This document shows positions 34,937-46,315 of a stretch of DNA of 64,000 bases, piece after piece. The notes beneath the pieces are model-generated. The model did no database searches and was not told the DNA's origin. It saw only the letters and a program-made list of their open reading frames with translations. Source of the stretch: Poecilobothrus nobilitatus (lineage: Eukaryota; Arthropoda; Insecta; Diptera; Dolichopodidae); the NCBI GenBank assembly GCA_947095535.1, contig OX352774.1, positions 38,208,496 to 38,272,495 of the forward strand. Reading direction: 5' to 3'. Position 1 is the stretch's first letter; each line of letters begins with the position of its first letter. The translations under genes and the position numbers were made by a program.

Positions 34937-35580
34937 CACTCATACCTCGCTATATGGGTTAGATATACGTTCTATAAAAGTTGGCCGAAAGACGAAAGGT
35001 GTATAACGAATCAATTATTTTGATATAATCCCACACAAATTATTTAGGAAACCGTCCAATTTTTCAAAGATTAACGTAGTTTTTAGTTTAAAAAGTTTTT
35101 TTTTTTATTTCATTTAAAAATCCTTACAAACATGAACTTAAAATGTTTGTCATTAGATTTTCCAGTTTTAATGTTTAAAGAAATTCAAAAACAAAAAATA
35201 TAATATGAACAAAAAAACAAAAGATTCAATAAATTCGTATCGCAAGGATTCATATGCACTTATAAACATATATGTATACATATATGTATATATACATAAT
35301 AAAAAAATTAAAATAAATTATTAAAAATACTAACAAATTAAAATGTTTAAAAACATAAATTAAAATGTAAAGATGAACATGAACACGAAAAAATCCGTAA
35401 ACTGTAATATGCTGACATCATCACTTTCCATACTGTTGTGGATTGACTTAGGTAAAAAAATTTGTTCAACATTGTCTGCCTCGCCCTGCTTTTTGTTTAT
35501 CTTTGCAGTTCTTTATAAAAGGAAATGGCTGAATTTATTCCTGAAGACACTTTAGCTCTGTGTAATATGTCAGGATCATT
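34937..35580 (-). mobile_element. Tigger/pogo-like DNA transposon relic (3' part)
   Basis: At 34937, directly after a TA dinucleotide, the sequence CACTCATACCTCGCTATATG matches the style of Tigger terminal repeats (C-A-x-x-CATACCTCG). TA target duplication is typical of the Tc1/mariner superfamily. About 420 bp inside, on the minus strand, coding remains appear: QNDPDILHRAKVSSGINSAI then SFYKELQR (about 35580-35505), a frameshift, then KINKKQGEADNVEQIFLPKS and finally VSILQFTDFF, ending at TAA (35360-35362). The Q-x-T-x-FF-like ending resembles the C-terminus of CENP-B-type (Tigger/pogo) transposases. The catalytic core and the other end are not recognisable, so the copy is dead and truncated. 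Confidence 0.62.
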
Positions 35581-35641
35581 TTGAAAAACGAAAAAAAACA
35601 AAAGAGAATTTAAATAATATACATTTGTTGTTTTGTTATAA

Positions 35642-35790
35642 CCAGAGACACAAATCTTTGACTCAAAGTATTATCAAGAGACACAAACCGTTAATTAAAA
35701 ATATAAATAAATTTAGTAAATATTATTACCAGAGACCAAATTTTCCACTATAAGTATTATCAGAGACACAAACCGTACATTAAAAGTTAG
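35642..35790. repeat. Tandem repeat, ~86-bp unit, about two copies
   Basis: CCAGAGACACAAAT at 35642 recurs as CCAGAGACCAAAT at 35729. CAAGAGACACAAACCGTTAA at 35675 recurs as CAGAGACACAAACCGTACAT at 35761. An isolated related unit (ATTATCAGAGACATGAATC) appears near 36425. The unit itself seems to be a dimer of a shorter CAGAGACACAAA-bearing motif. Confidence 0.65.
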
Positions 35791-36528
35791 TACAGTCAAA
35801 AAAGGAGAAGTACATACTTAAAAAACACATTTTCAATAAAAATAAATTCAGCAAATTTTTAATTTTTAAATTTGACCGCCACATCCATTATGAACTGGTC
35901 GCAGCAGTAAATTAAAAATAAATTATTAATCTTCTGTTGGCGTTTTCAATCTTTGTTTTGGAAAAAATAAAAATAGGTGAAAAGAGCAAAGTTTATAATA
36001 AGTCTCATATTTATAAGAAAAAAATAATAGGCCGATTTTATTCTTGATTTTGTTTTCATTAGTATAAAAGCTGGTAAAAGCTTCGTAACAGACTTTAAAA
36101 TAGTTTTCTTTATTTAGGTTGAAATTTAGATTTTTAACATAAAACATAACATAAAATATTCGAAATTTTTTTATTAATATAAAATTCGGCAGACTTAGCT
36201 AATTATATTTCATAACAGAAATCAGAAACTTACTAAATATTATAGAAATGGATATTTATTTTTCTTAAAAAAAAAGAAAAAATAACATAGAAAATATCAT
36301 TTTAGAAGCCTTCTCTCACAAAAGATTCATAATTTTGTACTAATTTATTATTAGACCATTAAATTAAAAAGCTGTCGAAAACGACCGTCACAAAAAAAAA
36401 GCCCCCGAAAATTTATGAAATTTCATTATCAGAGACATGAATCTTTTATTAAATACACCAAAAACCTCTTCCAAAGTAGATTTAAATAAAATAAATTCAG
36501 CAGATTTTTTTCAAGCAAAAAAGAAAAC
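35791..36528. other. AT-rich non-coding DNA, no gene seen
   Basis: A 73-codon minus frame (35926-36147) has no recognisable motif. The phrase AATAAATTCAGCA occurs near 35840 and 36490, next to units of the CAGAGAC repeat, so this region may be a decayed tandem array. Confidence 0.4.
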
Positions 36529-36645
36529 AAGTAAAAGTAACAGTAAGTCGATGCAACCGACTTATTTATACCCTACACCTAAAATTAAATTAAAAATCCA
36601 TAAGTTATTTTAGTTAGGTACTTAATATACCTAAGCTAAAAAAAT
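36529..36645. mobile_element. Left-end fragment of the C-type mini-me-like element
   Basis: AAGTAAAAGTAACAGTAAGT, a hairpin AGTCGATGCAACCGACT and TTTATACCCTACACCTAAA match the left end of the complete element at 41193, and the next 60 bp (AAAAATCCATAAGTTATTTT, then AGTTAGGTA) also match. After about 36645 the similarity stops, so this is a truncated copy. Confidence 0.8.
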
Positions 36646-38865
36646 AGATTTAATAATCCCTCCCTTAATACAGGTAGTAAGGGAGTCAGTATGATAACGT
36701 AAATGTTTTTGAATCTATAGAAATTGTGCAATTGCACAGGGGATTTTCTAGTATGTATAGGGCTACATTATGGTTTGTTTTGCAGTATAACGAAACACTT
36801 TAGGCCGTTAATCAAAAAAGTACCATAATTAATGAAGGTCATAATAATATTATTGAGCACGCATGAGCAGCAGAACATTCACAGACTGCCCTTAGATTGC
36901 TTTTAAAAAAAGAAAACGATAAAAAACCAGGATTATGATGAAGAAGTTTTGACATGATTTTCGGATAAAACTTTTAAATTGAATTTTCGAATAAATCTCG
37001 AGGTTTTTTAAATGTTGTATAATTAAAATTGTAGATAAAATATCAAAACAATTATTTTGACATTTATTTTTACACAAATGTCAAAATGTACTTGTCAATT
37101 TACTATGCTCAGTCGTATTTCAAATATTTGTTCTGAGTACGTACAGCGTTCTCCGAGCATATTCTGATTTAAAAAAGAAATATGAATTTCAGTGAAGTGA
37201 AGTGAATCATCTGAGTGAAGACATCTGAACAACTATTTTGAGTAAATAAACCAACCAACAACCAAGTACACAACAATAGGGCAAAGTTACACAAAAACAA
37301 TCAAACTATTAGCAGAATTTTAAGATCTGCTGAAACGCTTTACTATTACTTCAGTATCGTTTAATAACTCATTAGAAGAGTTTTTTATGTTTATGTTTAT
37401 TTTAAAGTAAGTAAATTAATTTCTAACTAATGTTACCAACATTTTATAATATAAAAATCCTTAGTTTTTAAATTTTTTTTTTTTGAAAAACAAAATATTA
37501 AATAAAAAACATATAAAATAAAAAAAAATCATTTGTAGTATCATTCCTCTTAAAAATTATATTGTGACAGCACGATGAATTATTTATACTTGTAATATGA
37601 AAGTATGTAAGAGTATATTTTAACTGTTAGATTCTGTTCAGTATTCAAACATAATTGTATGAAAGGATTTGAAGAATTTAATAAAAAAGAAAATAATAAT
37701 AAAAAAAAAAAATAAAAGAATTTAATATGAATATTTACCAAGTGATATTCACCTCAAAAATAAAGTGGGTATCTTAAAAATTATTTTTCATAATTTTTTT
37801 TTTTTTTTTATAGGATGATGAAGTAGGGAATCTATGAAAAATCCAATTCTTTTATTTTTTATTCTAATAATGAAAAATTCACCACCTTCTATCTGTACCA
37901 TTCTTCTTTTACAAATATTTTATATTCTTACCAGGATTATGATAAAGCAATAAAAATAATAACAAACAAAAATAAGATATAACAAAAAAAATAAAAATAA
38001 ATAAATCTACAAAATTTATATAAAAAAATATTTTCTTTATATTTGTTTTTGTTTTTTTTTTTTTATTTCGCAAATTTTTTATTATTTTTATTTTTAAGAT
38101 AAAAACGGGGTGTAACGAAACTCTAACAAATTTTCTTTTTACATAATCTTAATTTTGAAAATCTCTTTTGTTTTATTTTTGTTAATTAAGTACCTACTTC
38201 GGAAATTTTATAAAGCTAAAGTCACGGTAGCACGATAGAAGAAAATTTCTTCATTTAATATGTATCAATAGTGTCCAAGTTGCAAAGAAGTTCAATTCTG
38301 TAAAGCTGAAAAATATTTTGAATAGAGATAAAAATTGCCTAGAAAAAGAATTTGCGATCAAATTTAGATCTAAATTTTAAGCTCTTCCTTCTCTTCATTT
38401 TTTATGGTAGACCGAAAAATGAAATAAAGTTTTACTATATTACAATAATGATTAAGATATAAATTCTTAGGAATATAAGTTATAGGGAAATCCGAATTAG
38501 GAATAATAATTAAATTAAAAGGGATTCCAGAAAACCTGACTCCGAACATATAAATCTTCAATCATTGTTTGTTATACAAATTCGGTATTGTTTTAAATAT
38601 TACCTAATTTAGTTGATGAAAATTTATAAAATTTCAGAGTTTTTTTATAGTTCCAAAAAATTTTAATTTAGATTAACCAATTCAAAAGTTAAAATCTAAG
38701 CTCTTTTTACGATTTTTTACTTTTTTCTTATTTTAAAGTATCTGAATCTGAATTCACAATGAATTCACTTGATATAATATATGGGAATTCAAATAGAAAT
38801 TCTTATTATTAATTTTAGCAATAAGTTAAAAAAAAGTTAGAACAGAAACCTTTTTCTTCAAAATT
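36646..38865. other. Unassigned DNA, possible decayed element near 36.7-37.3 kb
   Basis: From 36660 to 37330 the sequence is more complex than its flanks. It has a palindrome TGTGCAATTGCACA near 36730 and a TATA-like ATTTAAAAAA (37167) about 23 bp before TCAGTGAAGTG (37189), an arthropod-type initiator. This could be an LTR or promoter remnant, but I find no second LTR, no primer-binding site and no adjacent open frame. From 37400 on it is plain AT-rich DNA. Confidence 0.35.
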
Positions 38866-39510
38866 AGTTTGGGAGTGCTTAGTGAAACTAAATCGCTTGC
38901 GAACAAATAATAAAGCAAAGGTAGTGAGGAAGCGAGCCGACTTGTAAAAGAAGGAGCTAGCAACTTCTTTTACAGGTCCCGAATCTTTTTATGACATAAG
39001 TTAATACAAAATATGAGAAGCACTAAAAATCGAATAAGAGAATTGTAGGAACAAGCTATGCAACAAATAATATGTGCTCAGACAATTTAAAGAGTTTCTG
39101 GGAAACTATAACAGGAAAAGATATTCTAAAATCATAGAACTGAGTAAAAATAAACTGAGAATTTTAACGCGGTTCTTGTCGGTACACTTCCCGCTAAAGA
39201 AAATTGGAATAGGAAATGACGGTTCATGCAGATTGTATCATGAAGAAAAGAAAACTCCAGGTAGCAAATTAAAAAAACTGCGGATGTTTACTGCACCTAG
39301 GAGCATATAGTTTTACCGAAAATGAACTGCCAGCAATAAACCCTATACAAATTTATACTTTCTTAGAGGCAGTAGGGCTGACAGAAGTATTATCAGTGAT
39401 GGCAAAATCCACAATATGTAGTAACAGGGGGAGCACAACTACAAATCTACATCAAAAGATCCCAGTGTCATTTTATCTCTTAAATAAATCTATTCTAATC
39501 TAATAGGTGT
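38866..39510 (+). pseudogene. LINE ORF2 3' relic (same family as 3.9 kb)
   Basis: Fragments in order: VWECLVKLNRLRTNNKAKV near 38868-38925 (RNase H helix), EEASRLVKEGAS near 38927-38963 (end of RNase H), then a longer frame at 39074-39310 with KNKLRILTRFLSVHFPL, KKIGIGNDGSCRLYHEEKKT (Cys-containing tail; the usual second Cys is replaced by Tyr) and, after a stop, PAINPIQIYTFLEAVGLTEV. The series matches the C-terminal third of I/LOA-type ORF2. Frameshifts and stops make it non-functional. The 3' tail ATTCTAATCTAAT resembles that of the 3.9-kb copy. Confidence 0.78.
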
Positions 39511-41192
39511 TTGTTATTAATTTGGGTGTATCTTTTTAAAAATTTTTATTTTAATGAAACTTTTTGGTTTTTAAGTAGGATCGACAAAATATTATCTAAT
39601 GTATGTATAAGTATATAAACTTCATATAATATAATCTGATATATTCTAATCCTTTCAAATCCTTTCCGTTTTCAAGTTTTAATTTTAATTTTGTTAAAAC
39701 GTTTTTTTTTTTTTGGTATAAAAATCAACACATAAAAGTATTGTACTTTTTATATCGTACCACCAAATCACAATTTTTCATTAAAAACCAAGTGTATCAA
39801 CAACAATAAAAAAAATAAACCAAAATAAAGAAAAAACATGATAATAAAAAAAAAAAAAATTATAAAGAATTTAATTTATAGCAATATTATTTTTGTTCTT
39901 TTCTTTTGTTTTTTTCTTTTTTTTAAATTTTTACATTGAAATTTAATTTGGTGTAAATCACGTCAAGTGTTTTTTATTTCTATGTTTGTTTTTTTATGTG
40001 TTATGTTTTCTATTTATTTTATTTTTTTTTTTTATTTTTTGTTACTTTCAATTATTATTTCGCAATAAGCGTATTTTTTTTTTAAAAATTTGGTAAAGCC
40101 TATATAGAAAATACCATATTTCAAGATGGTTTTTTAAGAGCAATTTCAAAAATTTATACTTAAGATAATACCAAATGTTTTTCATATAACAGACAAAAAT
40201 AAAACATTAAAATCCAACTAAGAAGGAAATGAAATATGGTTACAGACTGATTTTTGTTTACATTTTTAATATAAGCCATCTAGAGGCGTAAACAGATACC
40301 AAAATAATAAAAAACAAAAAATAAAATAAAAATATTAAAATAAAATAACCAGAAACTCTTAAAAGAAGGCTCATCTTAAGGATTATACAACAAAAAATAA
40401 TTAAATTAAACAGTTAGTGTGTTCGTGATTAATTTAGAGGAAATTCAAGAACTCTCAAGATGGCCATTTATTTTGAAATGAGACTTTATTTAAAGAAACA
40501 GAACAGACAACTGAATGTAAATCAAAAAATACTTAAAAAAAGAAGATGGAAAAAAAAAAGAATAAATGAGTAAATAGAAAATGAAAATTATTCAATAATT
40601 TCCTATGAAAATTACTATAAAATATTAATATAAAATTTCAAATATTTTTTGCCTTTATGTCCTTTTTTTTTTATTTTTCTTGGAAAATTTCTTAAAATTT
40701 ATTCAAAAATTTTTTATTTTTCAATAATATTAACGAATTATGGTGTGTGAGAAGAATTTTTAAATAACAACAAATAATAATTAAAATAAATTGTTATTGT
40801 TTTTTTTTTTTAAGGGGAAATTTTTATAGCTTTATTTTTACTTTTTTTTTTTTGAGATGTCCTGGGTAATTGTGACGTTTTATTATACATTTAAAGAACG
40901 AATACGATCTATTCATATTGAGTTTAATATTAATTAGTTAATGATATTTTACTCTCATTTCAAGGGAAAAAATTAATTAGTAATTTGTTTGTGTGATGAC
41001 AGTTGGGTTATTTGGGATATTTTATTTAAAAAACTATCAATTTATTATTTTTTCGCAATATAAATATAGCTATTTGTTAAAATGTATTTAACTTAATTAT
41101 TGTTTACTTTAATTTTTAACTATTAATTATTTTTAATTATTAAAAAATTTTAATTTAGCAAAATACTTAATTTGAATCATCTTAAAAAAAAT
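39511..41192. other. AT-rich non-coding DNA, no gene seen
   Basis: Long T runs (39698-39714, 40022-40040, 40799-40813 and others). Nothing supported. Confidence 0.55.
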
Positions 41193-42382
41193 AAGTAAAA
41201 GTAACAGTAAGTAGATGCAACCGACTTATTTATACCCTACACCTAAAAAATTCAAATTAAATTAAAAATCCATAAGTTATTTTAGTTAGGTATTTAATAT
41301 AACTAAGCTAGAAAAATAAATGCTTTTACAACCTTTGTATAAAATTTCAGATTTCTATCTTTATTAAATTCGAAAATATGGTTGTTAGATCTTGGGAAGT
41401 GTGTGGAGGCACGCGGACCACCACCCTAATTCATCTCAAATTTTAGAGACATCAACAGAGTAGAACATTCTTATATCAAATTTCAAGTTTATATATTTAT
41501 TAATTTCGAAGATATGCTTGTTTGGTTTTAGGAGTTGTATGGAAGATACCCGAACAACCATTCTAATTCATCTTAAATTTTGGATAAATCAGGGATTTAT
41601 GAAACAACACCCTAGTACCAAACGTGAAGTTTCTATCTTTATTAATTTCGAAGATATGCTTGTTCGGTTTTGGGAGTTGTATGGAAGGTACCCGAACGAC
41701 CACTCCAATTCATCTCAAATTTTAGGCAAATCAGGGATTTAGGAAACAGCACCCTCGTATCAAATTTGAAGTTCCTATCTTTATTAATTTCGAAGATATG
41801 CTTGTTCGGTTTTGGGAGTTGTATGGAAGGTACCCGAACGACCACTCCAATTCATCTCAAATTTTAGGCAAATCAGGGATTTAGGAAACAACACCCTAGT
41901 ACCAAATTTGAAGTTTCTATCTTTATTAATTTCGAATATATGCTTGTTCGGTTTAGGGATTTGTATGGGAGGTACCCGAACAACCACTCCAATTTATCTC
42001 AAATTTTAGGGATATCAGGGATTCAGAAAAACACACCCTTGTACAAAATTTGAAGTTTCTATCTTTATTAATTTCGAAGATATGCGTATTCGGTTTTGGG
42101 AGTTGTATGGGAGGTACTCGAACGCATGGTCCGATTTCGCCCATTTACGATCCCCGCCTTACCTTAGTCATTTTTAACCTACAGTATAACTTTCATCAAG
42201 ATAGCATCATTATTTTTTGAGTTATCGCGCGTACGGACGGACGGACATCGCTAAATCGACTCAGGCGGTGATCCTGATTCAGAATATATATACATGTCTA
42301 TACCTAACTCGCTTCCTTTTGGTGGTTACAAACACCATACCAAAGTTAATATACCCTATACTTAATGTGTAGGGTATAAAAA
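41193..42382. mobile_element. mini-me-like element, C type, complete, with internal tandem array
   Basis: The left end has a subterminal hairpin AAGTCG-type stem (AGTAGATGCAACCGACT, one change from the 36.5-kb copy) followed by TTTATACCCTACACCTAA. The right end is TTAATGTGTAGGGTATAAA, so TTTATACCCTACAC forms a terminal inverted repeat. A GGAC run (42232-42247) follows TTTTTGAGTTATCGCGCG, paralleling the A/B type. Next come CATCGCTAAATCGACTCAGG and CGCTTCC, phrases common in fly elements of this class. The interior is a 142-bp tandem array. No protein is encoded. A truncated left end lies at 36.5 kb and an inverted right end at the window edge. Confidence 0.85.
41355..42135. repeat. Tandem array of a 142-bp unit, about 5.5 copies
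   Basis: Unit starts at TCTATCTTTATTAATTTCG-type sequence fall near 41355, 41491, 41633, 41775, 41917 and 42059. The last four spacings are exactly 142 bp and the first is about 136. Each unit holds GATATGCTTGTTCGGTTTTG, a GGTACCCGAACGACC block and TCAAATTTTAGG. The middle units are most alike and the outer ones diverge, the usual pattern of unequal exchange. Because 142 is not a multiple of three, each unit shifts frame; the overlapping 63-74-codon frames on both strands here are artefacts. Confidence 0.92.
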
Positions 42383-43222
42383 TATTGTATATATATGCAA
42401 TCAAATATAGTTTCAATTTCTTCTAATTTTGAAATATTATTCGACAAAAAATTAAAATTTTTTCTAGCAATTTCAAAAACAATTTCAGGGGACATTTCTT
42501 TCACTGAACATTGATTCAACCTTTTTATTCAAAGTTGGAAATCCAGTCAAACAAACTTAAAAAAATCATTTTTTTACTAATTAGCGTAGCCATAGTTGGC
42601 CATAGTTCGAAAATCATCACTTCCAAATGAATTATATTTTTTTTTGCTCTATCTCAGTAGTAAGCGATCTCTGAAGTCAAAATAGTAAACTTAAACGATA
42701 AGAAAAGCAGAGCATTTAAGTTAATAAAGTGAAAGAACAAAAATAAAAATTGAAACAGTAAATTCAATAATTAAACAATCAACTTTGTTTTGTTCTTACT
42801 AATAGTTCTCTGTTTTATATGATTTAAAGGATGGGGTATCATAAAGGTCAATATAGGTCATAAAACAATATTTGACAAATATAACTTTATGACCCATTCA
42901 TATGAGCTTCATGACCTATTTTTATTAATCGAATGAGATATAATGCCATATATGGCTTTATGATGCGTTCAAATGATTCATAAAGCCATATTTCCAACTC
43001 ATATAATCTAATTTAAAAGAAAATATTCTAAACTTTAATTACCAACTTCAGAGTTCATCCTAATTATTTTTTTATGCTGTATAAATTAACATTCAAGGAG
43101 CAAACCTAGAGAACCTCTATATAGGAAGGAACTAAATTAAAAAAAAAATGTCGATTTATTTTTCGACTTTAGTTCATTTTATTAAATAAATTATACATTA
43201 TTAAATATTTTGTAAAGTATTC
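42383..43222. other. Unassigned DNA with a TTTATGA/TCATAAA hairpin
   Basis: At 42950-42963 ATATGGCTTTATGA and at 42978-42991 TCATAAAGCCATAT form a perfect 14-bp stem with a 14-nt loop, and GCCATATATGGC (42945-42956) is itself a palindrome. Related phrases (ACTTTATGACC, CTTCATGACC) occur just upstream. No gene seen. Confidence 0.5.
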
Positions 43223-43537
43223 GTGACATCCAAATTGTAAAACAAAAGCTTTTTACATAATGTATCATGATTCAAATTGCATTATTACAGTTTGTACACC
43301 GCCTACGATGTGCGTTTGTTTACAATTTTTGCATCTAAAATTTTCTGGACACTTTTAATTTATCTTTGATAATTTGATAGTGAATTTGAATTGTTATTTA
43401 ACCGGCGAAAAAGTTGTTCTAATCATATTACATTTACATTGCATGACGCGAAACATCGGTTTTATAATGCATTAAAAAAATTTTATGTGTATATGTAGTG
43501 CATCCAAACGCTTTTTTTTATGCAATTTGGATGTCAC
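43223..43537. mobile_element. Candidate MITE with 15-bp perfect terminal inverted repeats
   Basis: GTGACATCCAAATTG (43223-43237) is matched by CAATTTGGATGTCAC (43523-43537). Similarity extends inwards: AAAACAAAAGCTTTTT on the left versus the complement of AAACGCTTTTTTT on the right. GTATTCG just outside the left repeat and CGAATAC about 13 bp outside the right may be part of longer, indel-bearing ends. The interior is more complex than the flanks and has no coding capacity. At about 315 bp this fits a miniature inverted-repeat element; the superfamily is unknown to me. Confidence 0.6.
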
Positions 43538-45690
43538 GGTTTAATGCGAATACAAATAATTTACTGTTACAATCAGGATTATATGCTTTTATTAATTTTT
43601 TTTTTTTTTTTTAACTTTTCTTAATATAATTTATGGTCACTTTGTTTTTTTGGTTCAATGTTTTCTAACAAATTTTTCTAACGATTTTCTTGAATTTTAA
43701 TTCAATATACCATACCTACATATGAAGTCTTTACCCAAAATTTATTACGGAATATTTTTTAATTTTAGAAATGTGCTTTTTTGAGAACTCTTGGGTTTTT
43801 CATTACTTATTTATTATTGTTCTTGTTCAGCTCATTTGTCCGATTTATGTGGTATAAAAATAAATCTTATCACTCAAAAAGTTAAGATTAATAATGAAAG
43901 AAAATGGACCTATCAGTTATAGTACAAGTTTTTTTTTTATAAAGATTAATTAAGGATTAAAACTGTGGACCCTATGAGTTTAAATTGGATGATGTAACCT
44001 TCATTTTAAATTTTATAATATAATTCAAATAATTTACTAAGCAAAAAAACTTTTTTTTTTTGTCGCTTCTGTTTGGTTTACTAAGAATATATTCCAATCA
44101 TCCAAAATATGGAATATATTTTTTTTTTTTTTATAATCCAGAATTTATAATATTGTGATTAAAAAATTCCTTCAAAATAATTTAATTTTTTTTTTTATTA
44201 AAATAACAAAAAAAAAACAAACCCCGAAACAATCAAAAAAACTTAAAGACCACTACTAATCTAAAAGAATATAAAAAAATATTTTTTATTACTTTTAAAA
44301 TTAAAGTCCGTCTAGAAAACGAAAAGCTCCATTAAATAATGCCCACTTTATGGTTCGTTTTATACAAAAACAAAAAAAAAAAAAAAATTAAACACAAAAA
44401 ACTAAAAAATTCCTTCATAAAAATAAGAATTACGTTAAAATTTTGTAACTTTTACTTATTGTTTTTTTTTTTATATTCTAAAAGATTTGCGACTACATAG
44501 CGAATAAAATACAAGAAAAAATTTGAAAAAAAAAAGAAAAACACAAACTAAAATCATAAACATAAATTTTAAAGGCATTTTACTTAAAACTTAGTATAAG
44601 AACATAGTAATTCTTATTGTGTATAATTTTCCTCAAAAAAAAAAATTTTTTTTTTTTTTTGTTTTTATTTTTACTTAATTTATTTCGAAGAAAATCTTTT
44701 CTTTAAATACTTACTTTCCACCATAAATAAAGATCTTTTAGAATTTGTATTTTTTTTTTTTTTTGTGTTATTTTTTGCTTTGTTTTTTTTTTTCGAAATA
44801 ATTTTTTACAATTCTTAAAAAATAAAACGAAATAAAAATGAAAAAACAAAAAAAAAAATTAAATAAATTCCTCAAAATGCGAAAGAAAAAAACTGAATAA
44901 AGAAAATTACAAAAAAAAAAAATTTTTAGCAAAAAGTAAAAGGAAAATTTTACAAAAAAAAATATTTTCTTAAATTCCATTCCGTTCATTCTTATATAGT
45001 TAAACTAAAAAAAAAATATTTAAAATTATTGTGCAAAAAAAAAAAGTAACAGTTGATCTGGTCAATAGTAAGATAAGACGCGTATTGTATAATAAGCATA
45101 CTTTGTTCTATGTATAGCTTGTCATATAAATGAATAGTAGTAGCACAATTTTAGACATTTTTAATTGACTATTTTATTCTTGACACAATTTTGTTGGCAA
45201 CACTTCAATTTTTTGTTATGTGAAACAAATTGTCAATATTGATTTGATAAATTCAAATTCTTAATGAACTATTTATTGACAATAAAATAATAACATTTTT
45301 GGAACGTATACCGGCTTTAATTTCTAAAATATTTATTTTATCTTCTATATTACATCTTTTTGCCAAAGCAACCAGATATTGAATTCAACAAAAGTAAAGA
45401 AACTTTTTAAGTCATCTATCTTTTAAGAGAAATCGTCTAAAATTATCTGTTATTTTATTTGAAATCTGCCTTACTTTTATTTAAAATCTGCTTAAAAGCA
45501 TTTTAATAGATAAATGCTTAAACGTTCGTGTTTTTCAATTTATGTATCACTGACATAAAAATAGGAATGCCCTTTCCATCCATCCTTTTTTTATCCTAGA
45601 TAGAACATTATGAAATCCAAGTCAATTAAATAAATTAATTATTAAAGTATAATAAAATATTTTTTCTTTTTAGATTTTTATTTCACTACT
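43538..45690. other. AT-rich non-coding DNA, no gene seen
   Basis: Dense homopolymer runs. The 73-codon minus frame at 44768-44989 is Phe-rich and derives from A runs. Confidence 0.55.
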
Positions 45691-46315
45691 TGAAGAAGGA
45701 GCATAAGGTACTTGATTGGTTGGTTGGTATACGTGGCTGGTCCTGTCAACCGTGACAAGACCACAATTATCGCGTTATCACCGTTTAGCTATAGCACTAC
45801 CGTGACCACAAGGCTTATGTTTAGGCTATAAAGGATTTAATTTCAGATCCATTTCGCGGCATTCAGGAACCTTACCATTTCTGCAGGTTGCTTAGTCGCT
45901 AGATCCCAAATATAGTTAAATTCATGGCTACGCAGAGCTGCTGTTCTGGTCCTGGCCAGCGCTGGAAGTGTATAATTGTTTCTTTCTCATTCTGTTCACC
46001 ACAACTGCGGCTTGATGTGTTGAATGGAATACCTAATCTGACCGCATGTTCGCCAATTGACCAGTGTCCCGTTAACACACGTATTGCTCTGGCTATTTCC
46101 CGCCGAGTTAGCTTCAATAAGTTGTCCGTTCTTTTGTTGTCGTACGACGGCCCTATATTTTCTTGGTCGTATGGCATGAGGTTAATTCTTTCCGCCTTCT
46201 TTTCGCTAGGGATAAAAAGTCTAGAAAGATATCCCTTTTAACGCTGCTTAGTGGTGGATCCACCTGTTCGTCCACTGAAGCATTCAGATTGGAAGCACTC
46301 CTTGCTAAGGTACTT
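45691..46315 (-). pseudogene. LINE ORF2 C-terminal relic with 3' UTR
   Basis: On the minus strand, from 46315 down: LARSASNLNASVDEQVDPPL and SSVKRDIFLDFL (RNase H tail), a frameshift, then a 92-codon frame (46177-45899) with LTRREIARAIRVLTGHWSIG, EHAVRLGIP and SCGEQNEKETIIHF (Cys-containing tail), another frameshift, then FNYIWDLATKQPAEMVRFLN and AAKWI before TGA (about 45843). This is the standard end of an RNase H-bearing LINE ORF2. The ~150 bp beyond the stop (TGTGGTCACGGTAGTG and A-rich end near 45690) should be its 3' UTR. Two frameshifts in ~150 codons make it dead but younger than the other relics. The plus-strand 105-codon frame here is its shadow. Confidence 0.82.

Noticed and set aside
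41518..42144. Cluster of overlapping 63-74-codon frames on both strands with similar sequences
   Set aside because: They are translations of the 142-bp tandem repeat; the unit is not a multiple of three, so each copy is read in another frame, and no start or domain is conserved.
45924..46241. 105-codon plus-strand frame
   Set aside because: It is antisense to the LINE ORF2 tail, which has the recognisable Cys and LTGHW-type motifs on the minus strand.
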